A stretch of DNA of 64,000 nt from Elephas maximus indicus. Lineage: Eukaryota > Chordata > Mammalia > Proboscidea > Elephantidae. The notes under the pieces were generated by a model, which was not told the DNA's origin, did no database searches, and was given only the letters and a program-made list of their open reading frames with translations. Every line of letters starts with the position of its first letter. The first letter of the stretch is position 1. Of this stretch, positions 21,379 through 33,399 are shown one piece after another. The stretch is taken from contig NC_064834.1 in assembly GCF_024166365.1 (NCBI RefSeq), positions 71,688,001 to 71,752,000 on the forward strand, given 5' to 3'. The translations under genes were made by a program, and so were the position numbers.

Positions 21379-21592
21379 GGTCCCTGGGTAGTGCAAATGA
21401 TTAAGCTCTAAGCTACTAATTGAAAGGTTGGAAATTCAAACTGACCCAGAGACACCTCAGAAGAAAGACCTAGTGGTCTGCTTCCAAAAAATCAGCCATT
21501 GAAAACCCTATGGTTTACCCTGGTTCTACTCTGACACCCACAGGGCTGCCATGAGTGAGAATCAACTCCATGGCAACTGGCTTTTTAAAGCA
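21379..21592 (+). mobile_element. AfroSINE, longer body subtype
   Basis: Head GGTCCCTGGGTAGTGCAAAT, then TACTAATTGAAAGGTTGGAA, body AGAAGAAAGACCTAGTGGTC and tail CATGAGTGAGAATCAACTCC. Same subtype as 4723 and 39560. Confidence 0.9.
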
Positions 21593-22029
21593 TGTCTAGT
21601 AAGGCGCTAAGTACGCAGTAAGCATTGATAGATGTTTGCTAGTATTGTGATTGTTACCCTTCCAAACTTCTCTTAAGACATGATTGGATCCCCTTTTACA
21701 AGGGATTACAAGCCTCAGTGAGTACAGGCTACCAGTCACCCAAATCATTTCCCATCTTATTTCCAGGAGCTACTGAGAGCACATTATGCAAATTAAGGAA
21801 TACAACCACAGTCGTGCGTTAAAGTGGTAAAGAATAATGGCAAGGGATGCTTTTACCCAGTGTCTTCCAGAGCACAATGGAAATGACAAATCTTCTACTA
21901 AAGTCTGCCTAGCTATACCATGATAAAAAAAAAAAAAATTTAATGATAGCTGAGGGTAATCATCTGGCCTCGATTTCTTCATTTTACTGTGGCAGAAATA
22001 ATGCTAGGTGCTCACCAAGCCTTTTTCTC

Positions 22030-22378
22030 TTCCTAGTCAGCACACAAAAGCTGCATTCCCAACATCCTTTGCAGCTTGGTTGGGACCACATAACTGCTGG
22101 TGCCATCTTCTGTGCTTCAGCTCTCTCTCTCTCTCTCTTCCTCTTCCAGGTTGGAAGCATAGACCCTAAGGTGAAATCATACAATGAAGGAAGCTTGGGT
22201 CACAGCCCGGAGAAGAGGCTGTCTTCCCAGTAGAGGCGCCAGACTAGGGACAATGATATTAGACTTTGTGTGTGCAAGCATTACAAGTTTCTTGTGCTAA
22301 GCCCCTGAAATTTGGGGGAGGGGGGTATGCTTATTAAAGCAACTAGTATGACATATACTAGTTAATACAGTTACCTTT
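22030..22378 (+). mobile_element. Probable MLT1-type LTR, decayed
   Basis: Fragments in the order of an old MLT1 LTR: CCTTTGCAGCTTGGTTGGGA, then CCACATAACTGCTGG, a (TC)n stretch at 22118-22138, GGTTGGAAGCATAGACCCTA, and a right end with ACTAGTTAATACAG. Divergence is high. Confidence 0.4.
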
Positions 22379-22479
22379 TCTGCTAAATTTTAAGACAACT
22401 TCCAACTTGAAAGAAACCACTTCAGATATGAAAAACCCAGGTAGAGAGGTAGAGTTAGAGAAGACCCAGGCAAGGTCCC

Positions 22480-23005
22480 TGTCATGGATTAAATTGTGTC
22501 CCCCAGAATATGTGTCAACGTGGCTAGGCCATGATTCCCAGTATTGTGTGATTGTCCATCATTTTGTCATCTGATGTGATCTTCCCATGTGTTGCAAATT
22601 CTAGCTCTATGATGTTAATGAGGCGGGATTAGAGGCAGCTATGTTAACGAGGCAGGACTCAATCTACAAGATTAACTTTTGTTTTAAATCAATCTCTTTT
22701 AAGATATAAAAGAGAGAAGCGAGCAGAGAGACAGGTGGGGGGACCTCATACCACCAAGAAAGTAGTGCCAGGAGCAGAGCATATCCTTTGGACCCAGGGT
22801 CCCTGTGCTGAGAAGCTCCTAGTCCAGGGGAAGATTGATGACAAGAACCTTCCTCCAGAGCCCACAGAGAGAGAAAGCCCTCCCCTGGAGCTGACGCCCT
22901 GAATTTGCACTTCTAGCCTACCAGACTGTGAGAGAATAAACTTCTGTTTGTTAAAGCCATCCTCGTGCGGTATTTCTGTTACAGCAGCACCAGATAGCCG
23001 AGACA
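22480..23005 (+). mobile_element. Solo MaLR-type LTR, afrotherian-type copy
   Basis: Begins TGTCATGGATTAAATTGTGT and ends AGCAGCACCAGATAGCCGAG then ACA (526 bp). Shares with 2830-3353 the segments CACCAAGAAAGTAGTGCCAG and CTCCCCTGGAGCTGACGCCC. Contains GATATAAAAGAGA (TATA-like) near 22702 and AATAAA near 22936. The 5-bp flanks GTCCC and ACCTG do not match, so the duplication is lost or the copy is recombinant. Confidence 0.88.
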
Positions 23006-23700
23006 ACCTGCGACGTTCACCCTCTAAAGCAACCAGGAGCTCTAAGGCAATTCTGCTTCTGGTCTGCTGAGAGGCGTTGGATGAGTAGAGAATGGTGGGT
23101 ATCTCTGCAGCTGGGTATCCAAACCAGTTTCGCAAGTAGTTCAGGTAAAGATATCGATCCTAGAAACTTAATTTTAGAGCCAGGAATGAGCCTTAGAATC
23201 ACCGGAAGCACGGAGATGGGGGCACTGAAGTCCAGCGAAATTGAAGTGACATATCTGAGGCCACTCACCAGTTAAGCCTGGGGGCGAGGACCTGGGCCTT
23301 CATCTCCCCATACAAATCAGTTCCGCCCTTTCCTTTATAGACTGAGGAACTAAAACCCAGACCCTTAAGTGAGGGAAAGAAGGTAGACTCAGATCTCTTC
23401 ATTTCTACTTCAGGCCCCAGGTGGCTCCAGGGGATTCTTCATGAACCGAACACTTTCAAACTCATTTAATGCTTGATTCAGGACTGTCGGACCTTGACTT
23501 AAACCAAACAAAAGTCAATAAATAAAGTGATGACGGAAACAAACAAAAGGGAAAGCTTCTGCAAAGCAGCTGCCCACCTTGCATCTGGCGTATTAGGATT
23601 TCAGCGCTAAAATGACCCCGACTTGACACAGAACAAATAAGAACCACCTTTGCAAAAGAAAAGGATATTCTTTCCCACCACCTGTATGCCCGTTTGTCAT
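23006..23700. other. Unassigned DNA
   Basis: No gene or clear repeat. 23160-23310 faintly resembles a reversed MIR but I do not call it. Confidence 0.35.
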
Positions 23701-23704
23701 ACTG

Positions 23705-24126
23705 TGGTGGCTCGTGTGTTGCTATGATGCTGGAAGCTATGTCACCAGTATTTCAAATACCAGCAGGGTCACCTATGGTGGACAGGTTTCAGTGGAGCTT
23801 CCAGACTAAGACCGGGAAGAAAGGCCTGATAACTCACTTCTAAAAATTAGCCAGTGAAAACCTATGGATCATAACAGAATATTGTCTGATATAGACATGC
23901 CACCAGGAAAGACCAATTGCTAGAAAAGGACGTCATGTTTGGTAAAGCAGAGGGCCAGCAAAAACGAGGGAAAACCTCAGTGAAATGAATTGACGCCATA
24001 CCTGCAACAATGGACATAAACATACCAACAATCGTGAAGATGGTGCAGAACCAGGCAACGCTTCTTTCTGTTATACATAAGTTCGTCACGAGTCAGAGCC
24101 AACTCAAAGGCAACTAACGAGAACAA
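23705..24126 (+). mobile_element. Internally deleted RTE element (5' end joined to 3' end)
   Basis: The left part (ACAGGTTTCAGTGGAGCTTC, CAGACTAAGACCGGGAAGAA, TATGGATCATAACAGAATAT) is the leader-type sequence also present in the tRNA-Gly-headed SINEs. From about 23915 it switches to the terminal RTE segment (AGGACGTCATGTTTGGTAAA, ACCTGCAACAATGGACATAA, tail CGTCACGAGTCAGAGCCAAC). The whole reverse transcriptase region is missing. It could be a non-autonomous RTE family or a one-off deletion. Confidence 0.72.
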
Positions 24127-24568
24127 CCTCATTATTTGTTTTTTAATGCCTAGACTTTAGTTCACAGGCTGGCTTAAATAAAAAGGCATTTCCCAAACTG
24201 TCTGTATATAAATAATTAATACATTATTAAGTAATAAATTATTAAGTAAGGAGGCATTTTTTTCAGTTGCATATTCACAAGTAGTTAGCAACTAATGTGG
24301 ATGTTTGCCTCTGTCCCTCAGGGAAAAGGCTCCATGTTAAAACAAGTAGCATAGACTGGAAACAAAAGGAAAAGTCAAAACCATGCTTCTCCTCTTTGTG
24401 AATGGGGAAGAGTGTGTGGGATGGGAGGGAAGGGGCCTGAGACAGTCCTGGTCCTTCACCACCAACTTGGCAGAACCAAATTCCTGTTCAACCAAAAGCC
24501 ATAAACCTCAGAAAACCAGACTGCTTCTCTCAACCCAGCCACCTTCTGCAGAACTCAGGTTGGGGGAA

Positions 24569-24981
24569 TGTCTTAGTTATCTAGTGCTGTTATGGCAGAA
24601 ATACCACAAGCAGGTGGCTTTAAGGAACAGAAATTGTCTCACAGTTTAGGAGGCTAGAAGCCCAAATTCAGGACATCGGCTCTAGTGGAAGGCTTTCTCT
24701 CTCTGTGGGCTCAGGGGATGTTCCTTGTCGCTTTAGCTTCTGTTCTTTGGCTCCGTAGTGATCTTCATGTGGTGTGGTATCTCTCTTCCCCGTTTCTGCT
24801 TCCTAGCTTGCTTGTTTAATCTCTTTTCTATCTCAAAAGAGATTGACTCAAAATACTCTCCGCTAATCCTACCTCCTTAACATAACAAAGACAACTCATT
24901 CCTAAATGAGATTATAAGCACAGGCATAAAGGTTAGGATTTGCAACACATATTTTGGGAGGACATGGTTCAATCCATAACA
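24569..24981 (-). mobile_element. Solo MaLR-type LTR
   Basis: Plus-strand left end TGTCTTAGTTATCTAGTGCT, right end TTCAATCCATAACA: a minus-strand LTR of about 413 bp. It lies between unrelated sequence and the 3' end of another MLT1 LTR. No matching 5-bp flanks are visible. Confidence 0.82.
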
Positions 24982-25138
24982 CTCCCCAAGAGCCTTCAGA
25001 GGGAGAACAGCCCTGCCAACATCTTGATTTCAGACTTCTGGCATCCAGGACTGTGAGAGAATACATTTCTGTTGTCTTAAGCCACCAAATGTGCGGTAAT
25101 TTGTTACAGCAGTCACAGGAAATTAATACAGGGAGCTG
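24982..25138 (+). mobile_element. MLT1/MSTA-like LTR 3' end
   Basis: GAGGGAGAACAGCCCTGCCA, ATCTTGATTTCAGACTTCTG, GGACTGTGAGAGAATACATT and TTGTCTTAAGCCACC form the right third of a MaLR LTR; its left part is missing or displaced by the neighbouring LTR. Confidence 0.8.
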
Positions 25139-25744
25139 CTGGGCGAGAAGGTCTGTTGAGTATCTCTCAACCTCCTCAACTCAAACCAGGAAGCCCCAGC
25201 TTCATCTCTTCGTACAGGCATTGGGAGACACGCATCAAAGATATGTTTATTTATTCATTCGACAATCATTTCCTGAGCACAATTAATAATGGCAAATGTT
25301 TTGGTACATGTATATTTGGCACAATTTTCTTTTAAAATCTGCTGATCAAGACATCTCTTTACCCTCAACTAGTTCGTAGTTTAGTGGGAGAGGCGGGCTT
25401 GTGAAGAAATACTGAGTAGAGTGAGGCAAACATCAAGAGTGATAGAAAATGTATGAAAGCCTGGAGTGGGGTTCTCAGTCTCCAAAAAATGGAGTGTTCA
25501 CTTTTCTCATCTGAAATCCCACTAGGAACGGAGTTTTTCTGACCCAAGGATTCCAGTGTTGTGAGCAATATGCTTACTACGTCTTTTTACACCTTCTCTT
25601 CCCTCCCTCCCTAAATCTGGGTAGGGCAGGAGGGGTGAAGGATGGCAAGGCAGATTACAAGGTGGTCTCTGTAGGACAGGACAAGTCTTCGGTTCTCCCA
25701 AAATTCTCTCCCAAGTCTTGGGTTGCGACCACAACTCCGCTTGG
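25139..25744. other. Unassigned DNA
   Basis: A short L2- or MIR-like TTTATTCATTCGACAATCATT segment near 25249 is the only familiar piece; no gene. Confidence 0.35.
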
Positions 25745-25747
25745 CAT

Positions 25748-25962
25748 GGTAAACCAAACAGAAACCAAATCAGTTGCCGTAAAGGCAACTCCAGCTTATG
25801 GCGACCCCGTGTGTGCAGAGTAGAACTGAGCTCCATAGGGTTTTCAAGGCTGTGACCTTTGGGAAGATCTTCTGAAGCACCTCTGAGTGGACGTCAACCT
25901 CCAACCTTCAGTTAGCAACCACTCACGTTAACCATTTGTACTACCAGGGACTCTGTTGCATG
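25748..25962 (-). mobile_element. AfroSINE, longer body subtype
   Basis: Minus strand: tail CAACTCCAGCTTATGGCGAC, body CATAGGGTTTTCAAGGCTGT, head CAACCTTCAGTTAGCAACCA and TACTACCAGGGACTC. Confidence 0.88.
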
Positions 25963-25965
25963 GTA

Positions 25966-26070
25966 CACCCAGTGCCCAGTGCCATCGAGTCGAATCTGAC
26001 TCATAGAGACCTGATAAGACAGAGTAGAACTGCCCCATAGAGTTTCCAAGGAGCGCCATTGTAGCCACTC
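25966..26070 (-). mobile_element. AfroSINE fragment
   Basis: Minus strand tail GCCATCGAGTCGAATCTGAC and body AGTAGAACTGCCCCATAGAG then CCAAGGAGCGCC; the tRNA-like head is missing. It abuts the previous SINE head-to-tail. Confidence 0.82.
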
Positions 26071-27394
26071 CTAATACCTGTAATTTCACACGGTCAAAGA
26101 AGGATTCTGTCCAACAGTATTTAGAGCACGAGCACCTATACCAGCAAGGGCCACTATGAGCAAGCCTTCCATCTGAGCTCCATCTTTTCCAGCCCTAGAT
26201 TAAACATGAGGGGCAAAAAGGAATAAAAATCCCCCAGAAAACCCACACTTTCCACTTGGTTTTCTTTGAATTAAAAAATGAAAGGCTAGTGATAATCTAG
26301 TAAAAATAAACTGTTGGGAGAATTTATAGATTCTGCGTGTGGAAGATCAAATGTTGCAATCGAAGGAAATGAGGATGTTTAATCTAAGCGGAAAAGAAAG
26401 CTCCACATTGCAAAAACACCCAGAATCCACTGAGTCTGTGCTTCTGGGACAGGAAACCACCAAGTTTAACATTAGAAATGTTCATTCCGAAACCCAAATT
26501 CTTGGTTTTTCATGGCTTGGGTCCTTCAAAAATAATGGCAGGGGCTGGACCAGTGCTGAGTGGAGGCTGCAGAGCTGAGAGCAGACGAGACAGAGATAGA
26601 ATGCGGGCACATGCCCACATGACATCCAGAGTCAAATTCAAATAGGAGCTAGGGTAAGAGACCCCAGATGAAATCCTACAACTTGTCAGCAACCTTTGAC
26701 TGAAATCAGTTCTGGGAAAGAGACAGTCCCCCTGGCAATGTTTATTAACACATACTGGCTCCATCCTTCTCTGCTCTCCAAGAAGGACTGAATCCATTCT
26801 GCTCAACGCAGCATTTTTTAGACAATGTGGGTTTTATGGTTTTCGTGAAACAGAGGGAGGAATGAATTGCAAAACCAAATATAGCTGGAAATGTCTTTGT
26901 AATTTCTAAACAAAATAAATGAAAACAGTTCAGACCAAGGATTGCCCTCCAAGAGTGGAAACCCAAACACAATCATTTTCTGCTGAAATATGGGGGAAGG
27001 AGTAGAAGTGAACCCAAAGGGACTGAGATCCAAAACTTAAACCCAATAATTTCAGTGGTAGGAATTACATACAAATTATTAAAATCTTACCAGCCCTAGT
27101 GGCTAGGGGTAACACAAAAAAATCTACTGTCTGTTCAAATTTTTATGAGCGAGCATCAAATTTAGATTTTAAAGGTTTCCTGCTGTGGTGAGACTACAGA
27201 TGTTTACGTTGTGAGAAGCAGTTCTATCCCAGCAATCCTGTGTCCACTAACAAAAGAACCGAATGAACTGCAAACGGTTTGTAAATTCACCACCAAGACA
27301 AGTCTCAGAGTTATCCAAATTGTTTCCCACAGCTGCAAATAAGTCTTCTTCTAGCAGGACAAGTGTAGGTATAAAATCTGGGGATCCTATATGT
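26071..27394. other. Unassigned DNA
   Basis: About 1.3 kb without a named repeat or gene; open frames at 26339-26806 lack known domains. Confidence 0.4.
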
Positions 27395-27750
27395 TCTCAA
27401 CCTGTCTAAATGTCCACAAAGAGAATAGCCAGGTAAATATAAAATTGCCGCATAATAAGATCATATGCAGCCCTTTAGGGGATGGTTATCAAGCCTGTAT
27501 TACCCATATAAAAAATAAAGGCCTGCTTATTATATAAAGTTAAATGAAAAGCAAGCTTACATATACACTATTATTGATTAAAAGTGTATAAACAATATTA
27601 TTAATAAAAAAAAAAAAAAACACATTAAAATCTGTAAGAAAGGAGCCACACCAAAATAACAGGATTTGTCTTTGGGTGTTAGGATCAGGTATGTTTTTTT
27701 ATTCTCTATTTTGCAAATTTACTAATGTGATTATAATGAAGCAACATGAA
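27395..27750 (+). mobile_element. L1 3' terminal fragment
   Basis: Order of CTAAATGTCCACAAAGAGAA, ATAATAAGATCATATGCAGC, TTAAATGAAAAGCAAGCTTA and TTTGGGTGTTAGGATCAGGT down to TCTATTTTGCAAATTTACTA matches the end of older L1 subfamilies; an A15 run sits at 27606. Confidence 0.7.
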
Positions 27751-27786
27751 ACATGATGGATGGACGGATGGATGGATGGTTGTACA
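27751..27786 (+). repeat. (GGAT)n microsatellite
   Basis: GATGGATGGACGGATGGATG and onward, about eight units with one substitution. Confidence 0.9.
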
Positions 27787-29862
27787 GATGGACAGATAAT
27801 TACACAGACAGATAGAGTAAAGCTTTATAGAAACTCCTAGAAAAATGTGATCCTAAATTATTCTGTTAGATGTCGTCTTTCTCCTAAAGATGTCAGATGA
27901 CAATTTAAAAAAATTGATTTTGCTATATGCTCACTTGTCTTTTGAGTGCTATTTCATATCTTTGCTTATAGATGTATAATCATTCGAGGAGGTCAAAAAA
28001 TAAGCATCAACTTAACTGAGTTCTATTAGCATAATCATTTTGTGGATCTACTTTTTCCTTTAAAGGTTTTATCTGCAAGTCTTCCATGCAGTGACTATGT
28101 ATTATCTTCAATTTGATGTAATTGTTTAAGCGTAATGAGTTGCAACCACAAAACAAAATAAATGTAGAAAAAGACGGGGAAACAGGAAATAAAAGTGAAG
28201 ACTCAGAACAATAAAATAACTTGAATGAAATGAAAAATAAATACAGATGCCAGGTGAGAAGTGTAACAGAGTTAAAATGAGGAGTTATTTCTTACTCTGA
28301 ACTCTCTTCTGTTCGGCTCCCTGGGGACCAAGTTTGGAGGAAACTGGGAGTCTTGTTTTAGACACTTTGAGTCTGGGGTGTCCATGAGACAAGCAAGTGG
28401 CAACGCCAATTGAGTAGCTGAGTCCATAAATCTACAATGAAGATAATTCTTTTTACTTAAAATATTACAACCAGGTGACTATCCAAGGGGAGAAAAATGT
28501 CTTCAATCTTCAGTTAATGCTTCTTTTGATCATTGTTAGTATATATGCAATTATAATACAATAAAAGAACCTGGGCAACCTTTCAGATCTCACTATAATG
28601 CATCTTGAGTTTATCTTTAAGGTTCCATCCAACTGAAATGCTAATGATTCTAAGACAAACATAAATAAACATCCTGAGACAGAATTGTTGTTTGCAAGTA
28701 GTCAAAGCCAACAAGAGGTAAGTTAAGCAAAAAGAGACATCATTGGGAAGATAAAGGTGAGCACACAGAAGTGAAGAAAGGGGTGAAATACCAGGCATCA
28801 GAGAATAAAGAACCAGAGAAACTTCAAAAGTCAGATTAGCAGGAAATAATGACAATGTCTTTAGGGGCAACTGTCAAGAAGAATCAGCTCCAAGTGCTTC
28901 CATCCTGGTAGTCAACACGCAGAATCCAGGAGAAAGAATTCTGATTGTCTATGCTTGATCATGTGCCCATATCTTGGCCAAGAGAGGTCAGGGCATCTCA
29001 ATTGGCAGTGCCACCAAGACTGCACAGAAGGTAGGAAGGGTGTCACCAAAGCTGGAGAAACAGATGCCAGGCAGGAAGGTAACCAACGTCCCTCTCACAT
29101 TCCAAGCCTGAGAGCATGGACTTTATGCATGGTGTTTAACGTCGATGTCGTACGGAAAGAAAACATGAGCGACACTTACCATTGGATCAGTGGAAGCTTC
29201 TCTGGGCTACGGCCCATGTGTGCAACCACTGACACATGGATCACCTCGACTGGCGACTTCAAGTACACATACCGCGCACCAAATCCATGACTCAGAGCTA
29301 TAGAAAAATAAACATGGAATTAATGACAAAGACAGTGACTTTTCCAGTTACATTTATAAGCAAATAGTTCAAAAATAAATAAGCCAAATAGTGGTGGTGG
29401 GCGGTGGTGGGGGGTTCTTTTGAGCTAAATGCCTTGAACAGTAAAATTAACAACAGAAAAGATCTCATTGTACCATTAGGCTGTTTTATTGACTTGTTTT
29501 CTAACTCTGCTTTGAACACAATGAAAGTTGTGTGTTCTTTAAAGAAAGCAAATATTTATTTTCCTTTCCCAATACTGCATAGAAACCTCCAGGGCAAAGT
29601 AAAATAAAACCTCATTATTTCAGATTCCACTCATTCCAGAATTATAATAATTTGGTTTGGGCTTCATTGAAGCCTGCCTTTGTACTCTCTTTGAGTAATG
29701 GTTTTACTAAACAAATCAATAATATAAACAAGATTGCTGGGAGTCCTGTTTAACCAGCTCAAGAGGCGCTTCAGCACGCAGTTTACATGGCCGCTTGTTA
29801 TAAAGGCATCTTTATCATTCATGAAATCAAAACTGGCAGGGCTTCTTAGCAACTAGTTCACA
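27787..29862. other. Unassigned DNA, about 2 kb
   Basis: No gene or repeat named. A G-rich GGTGGTGGGCGGTGGTGGGG stretch at about 29392-29413 could form a weak quadruplex. Open frames (for example 28955-29290) lack recognisable domains. Confidence 0.4.
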
Positions 29863-29865
29863 TTG

Positions 29866-30068
29866 CTGCAGTTGGTGCAAACGGTTATCACTAGCTCTAC
29901 TACTAACCAAAAGGTTGCAGGCTTGAGTCCCCCCAGAGGCACCTTGAAAGAAAGTCCTGGCAATCTATTTCTAAAAGATGACAGCCACTGAAAACCCTAG
30001 GGAGAGTGGTTCTACTCTGACACACGTAGGGTCATCATGAATCGGAGTCGAATCAACAGCAACCCATT
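29866..30068 (+). mobile_element. AfroSINE, longer body subtype
   Basis: Head CAGTTGGTGCAAACGGTTAT, CTACTAACCAAAAGGTTGCA, body GAAAGAAAGTCCTGGCAATC and tail CATGAATCGGAGTCGAATCA then ACAGCAACCCATTACA. Confidence 0.9.
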
Positions 30069-30215
30069 ACAGTTGAATTCTACCACTCCTTCCAACGTGT
30101 TTTCACTCTTAGTCTGATCAAATGGCGTTTGACCCCACCGTTTAGGCACAAAAGGTAGAAACGGAAGAACCTGTCCACCATCCAGCCTTGGAAAAAAGTC
30201 GCAGCCACTATGTCT

Positions 30216-30395
30216 ACTTCAAATTGAAACCAAAAACCAAACCCGTTGCCGTCGAGTCAATTTCAGCTCATAGTGACCCTATAGGGCAGAGTAGAACTGC
30301 CCCATAGGGTTTCCAAGGAGTGACTTATGGATTTGAACTGCCAGCCTTTTGGTTAGCAGCCAAGCTCTTAACCACTGTGCCTCACTTCAAAGTGA
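30216..30395 (-). mobile_element. AfroSINE, short type, with 12-bp target duplication
   Basis: SINE 30228-30383 on the minus strand, flanked by ACTTCAAATTGA (30216-30227) and ACTTCAAAGTGA (30384-30395), one mismatch. Tail CCGTTGCCGTCGAGTCAATT, head side TTTTGGTTAGCAGCCAAGCT. Confidence 0.9.
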
Positions 30396-30481
30396 GGCAA
30401 CAGTATAAAACGATCTTTAAGTACAAACGCCCACAAACATATTTAAATCAGCACATCTTGCATATAAAGAACCTTGAAAAC

Positions 30482-30658
30482 CTGAATTGTATAAAATGGA
30501 AACCTGTCAGAGAAGGAAAACTCAATTATTTTCCTCCACTAAAACAAGTGATAGAAAAGTGGTAAGACTGCACCCTGTCAAAGGTGGGAAACTTGTGACA
30601 CCAGGAAAAGCAAGGCAGTCCCGCTGAGTTCTGGCTCTGTTGGCTTTCACAGTATAAA
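30482..30658 (+). repeat. Unclassified dispersed repeat, copy 1
   Basis: Shares with 40040-40225 the run AAACCTGTCAGAGAAGGAAA, GATAGAAAAGTGGTAAGACT, CCTGTCAAAGGTGGGAAACT and AGCAAGGCAGTCCCGC in the same order. No poly(A), no terminal repeat and no coding potential are visible. I do not recognise the family; decayed DNA transposon or LTR part are both possible. Confidence 0.7.
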
Positions 30659-31109
30659 GTAATATAATCCTGTTATAAACAACATATTAGAAGGCGCTTT
30701 AATCTGTTACCTCATTTGAGCATTAGGAAATATGCGTGAGCCACACATGGCAAAGACAGAAAGTCCTTGCCAATACTTCATGTGATCCCCGTGTTCCCAG
30801 CCTTGCAAGAGACACATGACTCCTGTGGACGGTGAGCAGAGATGCTGAGGGTCAGTTCCAGGTCAGGGCTGTAAAGATCCAGTGTGCCTCCTCCTCACCT
30901 TCTCTTCCCCTATCGTGATAATTTTGGAAGGCCCTGATTGAGATGGCAAGGATAAGATGAAGAGACCTTGGAACCTGGAGCACCAGGTAGAAGAGACCCA
31001 GAAGACCAGCACCAGGCGTTCTAGAATTAAATTTTGGTTAGATTAAGCCACAAAGATCAGGGGTTGTATTGGCTACTGCAACATAGGTTAGCCTGTTCTG
31101 ACTGACACA
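30659..31109. other. Unassigned DNA
   Basis: No gene or named repeat. Confidence 0.35.
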
Positions 31110-31114
31110 CTAGG

Positions 31115-31252
31115 TAATATTGTTTCCATCCTGCAGTCAAGAAAACAGAGACTCAAAAAGGACATATGACATGCCAAAAATGATATTGACTATAAGGTCC
31201 AGGGCCCAGAATCTAACACAAACCTTCTAATTCCAACTTCGGTGCTCTTTCC
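31115..31252 (-). mobile_element. MIR SINE, decayed
   Basis: GTCAAGAAAACAGAGACTCA, GACATATGACATGCCAAAAA, then CCAGAATCTAACACAAACCT and CTAATTCCAACTTCGGTGCT follow reversed MIR order (…GAAACTGAGGCTCAGAGAGG…). Confidence 0.6.
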
Positions 31253-32112
31253 CCTAAGACCCGCGTGTTGGCATGTTTCCTGAATGCCTAAATTCATGAC
31301 CAGCTGGTATTCAACGACAATCTCCGCAATTCATATGCAATGCCACTCCTGACTTGTTCGTTGAATCCAGCGTCTCTGCACCTTCTTCACTTACAGGCTT
31401 TGGAGAGGAGAGAAGTGCTATCCTCAATGATGCTTAGAATATGCCATGGACCTCGGTCACATTTTGTGCTTTTTTGAAAGGGCAGCTTAATAAAATCAAA
31501 AGAGTACTGTTGGGGACAAATACTCAGAATGGCCTTGGGAACAAAAAAGGTAAACATAAGTCCAATTTTTCATTCTGCCACATTCAAATGAACACCATTT
31601 TAATGACCTGGCAGCCCCCACAAAGTCAGCAGCCACCAGTTAAATAAAAAGCCCATTCATTTAAGAGAAGTGTCAACACAGGCATTTAGCATAAGTCAGG
31701 TCAATAGCAGAGTGACCCTGTGTAGGTCAACAGGCACAAGTGGGCTGGGATTAGCTAAACAGCATCACTTGAAATAAATGCAAGGAACCTCCTTTCTATT
31801 CTGGATCCAACTCATACACCATCCCAGGGACAGATGCCCTTATAACTATGGGGAACTTAGTTGGGATTTTCGAAGGTCTCCAAAATTTATCAATCTGGGA
31901 GGTCATGCCTCCACCAGTGTCCATGAGATAATAAAAAGAACTGACTACCACCTTTTCTTGGTAAGAAATATAAATTGGCACAGACTATCTCGAACAATCC
32001 AGAGTAGATCTCATAAAACTACAAAGCTCCTAACAGAAATCTGAGGAGTATACCTTCAGGACATTGGGGTAGGCAAAGATTATTTAGAGAGTATACAGGA
32101 AGCACTAAACAT
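31253..32112. other. Unassigned DNA
   Basis: No gene or named repeat; open frames at 31441-32044 have no recognised domain. Confidence 0.35.
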
Positions 32113-32168
32113 TAAAAAAAAAAAAAAAAAAAAAAAAGGAAAGGGAAAAGAAAGGAAGGAAGGAGGAA
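32113..32168 (+). repeat. A24 run followed by GGAA-rich purine tract
   Basis: A run at 32114-32137, then GGAAAGGGAAAAGAAAGGAA and GGAAGGAGG. It could be the poly(A) tail of an unidentified upstream retroposon. Confidence 0.8.
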
Positions 32169-32184
32169 TTATTGAACAAAGTCA

Positions 32185-33140
32185 AAATTAAAAAAGATGC
32201 TGTTGAGAAAATGCATAGGCAAGCCACAGACTGGGAGAAAACATTTGCAACACATAATATCTGACAAAGAGCTTGATTCTGAAATATGTAAAGAACTTTT
32301 ATAACTCAATAATAAAAAGACAACCCAATAAAAATGGGGAAAAGATATCACAAAAGAATACATTCCAGTGGCCAACAGACACATAAAGAAGAGCTCAACA
32401 TCATTAGTCACCAGGTAAAAGCAAATTAAAACTATAATGAAATCCTATTGAAAAACCACCAGAATGGCTAAAGTGATAAAAACTGGAAACACCAAAGATT
32501 GGCAAGGATACCAGAACTCCCATACGCTGCTGGTGGAACTGAAAAATGTTACAACCCCTTTTGTTATATAGTTATATATACTTCTATCCTATGACCCAGC
32601 AATTCATCTGCTAGGTATTTATCCAAGAGAAATAAAAACATGTGTCTACATAAAGTCTTATTCATAGCAGCTTTATTCATGATAGCTAAACATTGGAACC
32701 CACCCAGATACCCATCGACAGGAGAATGGATAAAGAAAACTGTAGTAGATTCATACAACGGAATACTAAACAGCAATAAAAAAGGGACAAACTGAATACA
32801 CTTGCAAAAATACGGGTGAATTTAAAAAATATGCTGAGTGGAAGAAGCCAGACACAAAATAATACCTAGTGTATGATTCCATCAACGTGGCATTTTTAGA
32901 GCTGAAAAAATTAATATGCAGTGTTAGAAATCAGAGCAGTGATTGTTTCCAGGCTGTGGGGTAATGACTAAGAAGGGGCACAAGGATCCTTTCTGGGGTG
33001 ATGAAAATATTCTGTTTCTTGATAAAGGTGTGGGTTATTCAAATATACGCATTTTTTTTTTCAAAATTGAAAGAAAAAAACACTTAATATGTGTGCATTT
33101 TACTATTTGTAAATTATACTTCAATTTTTTTAAAACCACT
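32185..33140 (+). mobile_element. L1 ORF2 C-terminus and 3' end, 5'-truncated
   Basis: GGCAAGCCACAGACTGGGAG, CCCAATAAAAATGGGGAAAA, AGCTCAACATCATTAGTCAC, ATGACCCAGCAATTCATCTG, GGTATTTATCCAAGAGAAAT and GGAATACTAAACAGCAATAA are in canonical L1 order. Reading frame is broken. Near 33050-33130 the A/T-rich end lacks a clear poly(A). Confidence 0.93.
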
Positions 33141-33399
33141 GAAAAAATAGTATCCTTTCTATTTCAGGCCACAACCAAGGATGGACCTCTAAAAAAGCTC
33201 TCAAAACATTAGAGGACAAAATCCCACCAGAGAACAAGGACCTCATCTAAACCACAGGATGCAGCAGGGTGGTTCTCTTCTCCTATCGACCCATTTGCAG
33301 TCTTGGACCAAGATAGGATATAAGGGTGGAATTAACCAACACACAAATCTACGGTAAACGTAGACCTTAAATGGCATTAGTTAGACTAAGGCTGGTATC
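33141..33399. other. Unassigned DNA
   Basis: No gene or repeat recognised. Confidence 0.3.

Noticed and set aside
23160..23310. Reversed MIR
   Set aside because: A few MIR-like words (for example GACATATCTGAGGCCACTCA) occur, but order and spacing do not hold well enough to call.
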